64,000 nucleotides of DNA from Myxococcus eversor. Its GTDB lineage: Bacteria > Myxococcota > Myxococcia > Myxococcales > Myxococcaceae. Positions 61,388 to 64,000 of this stretch are shown in pieces. Both the position numbers and the translations under genes were made by a program. The stretch is taken from the NCBI RefSeq assembly GCF_010894455.1, contig NZ_JAAIXY010000035.1:1-64000 (forward strand), written 5' to 3'. How positions within the stretch are numbered: position 1 is the stretch's first letter; the number at the start of each line of letters is the position of its first letter. The notes beneath the pieces are model-generated. The model was not told the origin of the DNA. It did no database searches and saw only the letters and a program-made list of their open reading frames with translations.

Positions 61388-64000
61388 CACGAGAGGGCCG
61401 TTTCCTTGGGGGAGCCAGGTGCCGCGGGCAGCAGGCCGCGCGTGACGCACCAGGCGAGGTAGCGGAAGAAGAGGTCGCGATCCGCCTGGGGGCAGGTGAT
61501 GCCGGTGCCCTCCAGGGCTTCATGCAACCGCTGACAGCGAATGGGGCCCAGGCCGAACGAGGGCGCCGAGTCACCGGAGCGCAGGTCGAAGAAGGCCAGG
61601 GTGGTGGTGTTGTCCGCGGTGCCGGCGCGCTCCGCGACTCGGGCGCGCCAGGCGGGGACGGGGAGCAGGTCCACGGGGTAGCCGTACTCGCCCACCCAGC
61701 GGAACAAATCCGGCAGTCGCACGTCGGGCACGGGCGTCACGTTGAACACCGTGCCGGGCGTGGCGACGCGGGACAGCTTGACGATGGCGCTCGCCACGTA
61801 GTCCACGGGGGTCCAGGTCTCTCCCACGTCGAGCAGCGGGAGCGAGCCAGAGGGAATGCCCGCGAGCAGGATGCGCCAGACCAGGTCTTGAGGATTGACG
61901 ATGGCGGTGTCCGTCGCGCCGACGACGCGGCCCAGACGGTAGACGGCGACAGGCAGGCCGCGCTCGGAGGCTTGTTGCACCAGCCGCTCCGCGACCCACT
62001 TGCTCTGCTGGTAGCCGTCGCGCAGTCCGGCGTGGGCCGGCACGAAGTCCTCGGGCACCTCCGGGCTCACGTTGGCCTGGGGTGCCACGGCCAGTGTGGA
62101 CACGTAGTGGAAGGGCTTGAGGCGCACGGCGGCGGCCAGGCGCAAGAGCTCGCGCGTGCCCTTGACGTTGACGGCCTGGACGCTGCCGTACTCGCGCACC
62201 ACGCTCACCACGGCGGCGTTGTGCAGGATGACGTCGCACTCCGCGGCGAGGCCGTGGAAGCGCGCGCTGTCCAGCCCGAGCATCGGCTGGGTGAGGTCCG
62301 ACGGAAGCGCGAGCACCCGCTCGGAGAGGCCCGAGGTCGGCAGCTGCTGGGACGTCAGCGCGGCGCGGATGCGCTCCATCGCCTGGGACTCGTCGCTGGC
62401 GCGCACGAGGCAGACCACGCGGGCGCGCGTCTGGCGCAGGAGCTGGTGCAGCAGGTGCGCGCCGACGAAGCCGGTGGCGCCCGTGAGCAGCACCTGGCGG
62501 GCTTCGGGGAAGCGCGTCTCGAAGCTGCCGCCCTCGCCCTGGGGCGCGGCGGTGCTCGGCCGGGGAACGATGTCCTCGGACAGCTCCGCGTCGGCGAGCA
62601 TCGTGGTGCTCGGGCCGCTGGCTTCGGAGCCGGTCGTCTCACCGTGCTCCAGCGCCTGGGCCAGCGCGGCGGCCGTCGGGTAGCGGAACACCGTGGCGAC
62701 GGGGACCTCCCGACCCAGGGCGATGCCGAGGCGGTTGGCCACCTGGATGCTCTGGAGGGACTGGCCTCCGCGGTCGAAGAAGTCGTCCTGCGCGGTGAGG
62801 CCCGTGGCGCCGAGGACCTCCTCCCAGATGCCGAGCACCACGCGCTCCAGCTCCGTGGTGGCCTGCGCCACGGTGGAGGATGTCTCGGTGGAGGTGGCCT
62901 TGCGCAGCTCCGCGCGGTCGATCTTCCCCGTGCTGGTGCGAGGCAGCCGTTCGGCGAACAGGATGGCGCCCGGCACCATGGGCGCGGGCAGGCTCGCCAA
63001 CAGGTGCTTGCGCAGGTCGGCGGCGGAAGGCGCGGGGGCCTCCGCGACGATGTGCGCGCAGAGCCGGCGGGCGCCTCCGGGGAGCACCTGTCCCACCACC
63101 GCGGCCTCACGCACGCCGGGATGGCCGAGCAGCACCGTCTCCACCTCGGCCGGGTCGATGCGGTGTCCGCTGATCTTCAACTCGTCGTCCACGCGACCGA
63201 CGAACACGAGCTGGCCGTCCTCTCGCAACCGGACCTTGTCGCCGGTGCGGTAGGCGCGGGGCTGGCCGGGCAGCGCGGCCAGGGTGATGAAGCGAGCCTT
63301 GTCCAGCTCCGGACGGCCCAGATAGCCCCGCGCGAGCGCGCCGCCCAGCAGGCACAGCTCGCCCTCGGAGCCTCGCGCCACGAGCCGCCCCTGCGCATCG
63401 ACGAGCACCGCGCGGACGCCCGGCAGCGGAACGCCGATGGGGACCTCGTCACGCTCGGACTCCGGACCGCCGGTGTCTCCGAGTGACGCCACGGTCGCCA
63501 CCACCGTGGCCTCCGTGGGGCCATAGGTGTTGAGCAGCTGTACGCTCGGCCCGACGGTGGCGCGCCAGCGTGCGACGCGCTCCGGCAGCGCCGCCTCGCC
63601 GCCGATGATGACGGTGCGAACGGAGGACGGCAGCCGCGCCGCGCCCGTGGACACGGCGTAGGCCAGCTCGTGCCAGAACGCGGTGGGCAGGTCGAGGAGG
63701 GTGATGCCCAGGGCCGCGCAGGACTCGAGCAGCCGGGGCACGGACTGGAGCATTTCGTCGGTGCGCAGCACCAGCCGCGCGCCGGACGTCAGCGCCAGGA
63801 AGACCTCCTCCACGCTCGCGTCGAAGTGCAGCGGCGCGAACTGGAGGATGCGGTCCTCGCGGGTGATGGCGTAGCGGTGCGTCGCACCCGCGACGAAGTG
63901 CGCCAGCGACTCGTGCGGAATCTGGACGCCGTTGGGCTGGCCCGTCGAACCGGACGTGTAGATGACATACGCGAGCCGAGCGCCCTCGGGGCGGAGCGCA
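61387..64000 (-). CDS. mxcG: MxcG-like NRPS, A-PCP-thioester reductase, N-terminus beyond window edge
   Basis: Partial NRPS, 871 codons visible. The adenylation part begins inside the core motif YTSGSTGQPNGV (Asn where Lys is usual). Pocket residues by eye are DAEDIGTVV, which fits lysine-type codes. PCP has DDFFDRGGQSLQS. The C-terminus is a reductase with NAD(P)-binding GATGFVGAHLLHQL and the Tyr-Lys pair in GYQQSKWVAE. MxcG in myxochelin synthesis loads Lys carrying two 2,3-dihydroxybenzoyl groups and releases it as aldehyde or alcohol. The condensation domain should lie to the right of the edge. Overlaps the DAHP synthase start by one base. Confidence 0.92.
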   Translation of the reverse strand, partial: ALRPEGARLAYVIYTSGSTGQPNGVQIPHESLAHFVAGATHRYAITREDRILQFAPLHFDASVEEVFLALTSGARLVLRTDEMLQSVPRLLESCAALGITLLDLPTAFWHELAYAVSTGAARLPSSVRTVIIGGEAALPERVARWRATVGPSVQLLNTYGPTEATVVATVASLGDTGGPESERDEVPIGVPLPGVRAVLVDAQGRLVARGSEGELCLLGGALARGYLGRPELDKARFITLAALPGQPRAYRTGDKVRLREDGQLVFVGRVDDELKISGHRIDPAEVETVLLGHPGVREAAVVGQVLPGGARRLCAHIVAEAPAPSAADLRKHLLASLPAPMVPGAILFAERLPRTSTGKIDRAELRKATSTETSSTVAQATTELERVVLGIWEEVLGATGLTAQDDFFDRGGQSLQSIQVANRLGIALGREVPVATVFRYPTAAALAQALEHGETTGSEASGPSTTMLADAELSEDIVPRPSTAAPQGEGGSFETRFPEARQVLLTGATGFVGAHLLHQLLRQTRARVVCLVRASDESQAMERIRAALTSQQLPTSGLSERVLALPSDLTQPMLGLDSARFHGLAAECDVILHNAAVVSVVREYGSVQAVNVKGTRELLRLAAAVRLKPFHYVSTLAVAPQANVSPEVPEDFVPAHAGLRDGYQQSKWVAERLVQQASERGLPVAVYRLGRVVGATDTAIVNPQDLVWRILLAGIPSGSLPLLDVGETWTPVDYVASAIVKLSRVATPGTVFNVTPVPDVRLPDLFRWVGEYGYPVDLLPVPAWRARVAERAGTADNTTTLAFFDLRSGDSAPSFGLGPIRCQRLHEALEGTGITCPQADRDLFFRYLAWCVTRGLLPAAPGSPKETALS

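Overview
This is a very GC-rich window (roughly 70% G+C by eye) with strong third-position bias, so long antisense shadow ORFs are common. The gene content points to a myxobacterium, most likely Myxococcaceae. Reasons are modular NRPS and PKS genes, a myxochelin-type siderophore locus, a KaiC-like ATPase beside a receiver/kinase hybrid, and several large lineage-type hypothetical proteins. No rRNA, tRNA, CRISPR, integrase or insertion sequence was seen, and no gene-free stretch exceeds about 300 bases.

Layout. (1) 1-14334, minus strand: a tailoring-plus-NRPS unit made of a 2-oxoglutarate/Fe(II) oxygenase, a cytochrome P450 and a giant NRPS that runs off the left edge (C-A-PCP-E-C-A-PCP-C-A-PCP-C...). 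Binding-pocket residues read by hand suggest Ser for module 2 and Asp for module 3. (2) 14513-22667: mixed genes, comprising an aldo/keto reductase, a helical hypothetical protein, a small lipoprotein with a duplicated six-cysteine motif, KaiC-like ATPase plus REC-histidine kinase, a LURP-one protein and a propeller-like protein. (3) 22689-43962: the most unusual part. A FemAB-like acyltransferase, a GST, a small LanB-like (lantibiotic dehydratase N-terminal type) protein and an ATP-grasp-like ligase lie next to an operon PKS(KS-AT-KR-ACP) - PKS(KS-AT-ACP) - glycosyltransferase - thioesterase - small isomerase-like protein - JmjC/cupin oxygenase. A luciferase-like monooxygenase, an MFS exporter and a second paralogue of the ATP-grasp-like protein follow. 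(4) 44072-50085: general membrane and envelope genes (hypothetical, DUF2254, AbgT transporter, DUF481 barrel, membrane alpha/beta hydrolase). (5) 50365-64000: myxochelin-type iron uptake and biosynthesis, comprising siderophore-interacting reductase, MxcL-like aminotransferase, MFS exporter, TonB, ExbD, ExbB, a lipoprotein, a TonB-dependent receptor with a Fur-like box in its promoter, a class II DAHP synthase and a partial MxcG-like A-PCP-reductase NRPS running off the right edge.

How they work together. In region 5, DAHP synthase would feed chorismate toward 2,3-dihydroxybenzoate (its genes presumably lie beyond the right edge). MxcG would load lysine and release it reductively, and the aminotransferase would give the amine form. 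The MFS protein exports, the receptor with TonB/ExbBD imports, and the reductase frees iron. Region 3 reads as one or two biosynthetic loci in which short polyketide chemistry, glycosylation, an aminoacyl-tRNA-dependent type of enzyme and two ATP-dependent ligases sit side by side. No precursor peptide is visible. This is the best candidate for an undescribed system, but the linkage between its parts is inferred from position only.
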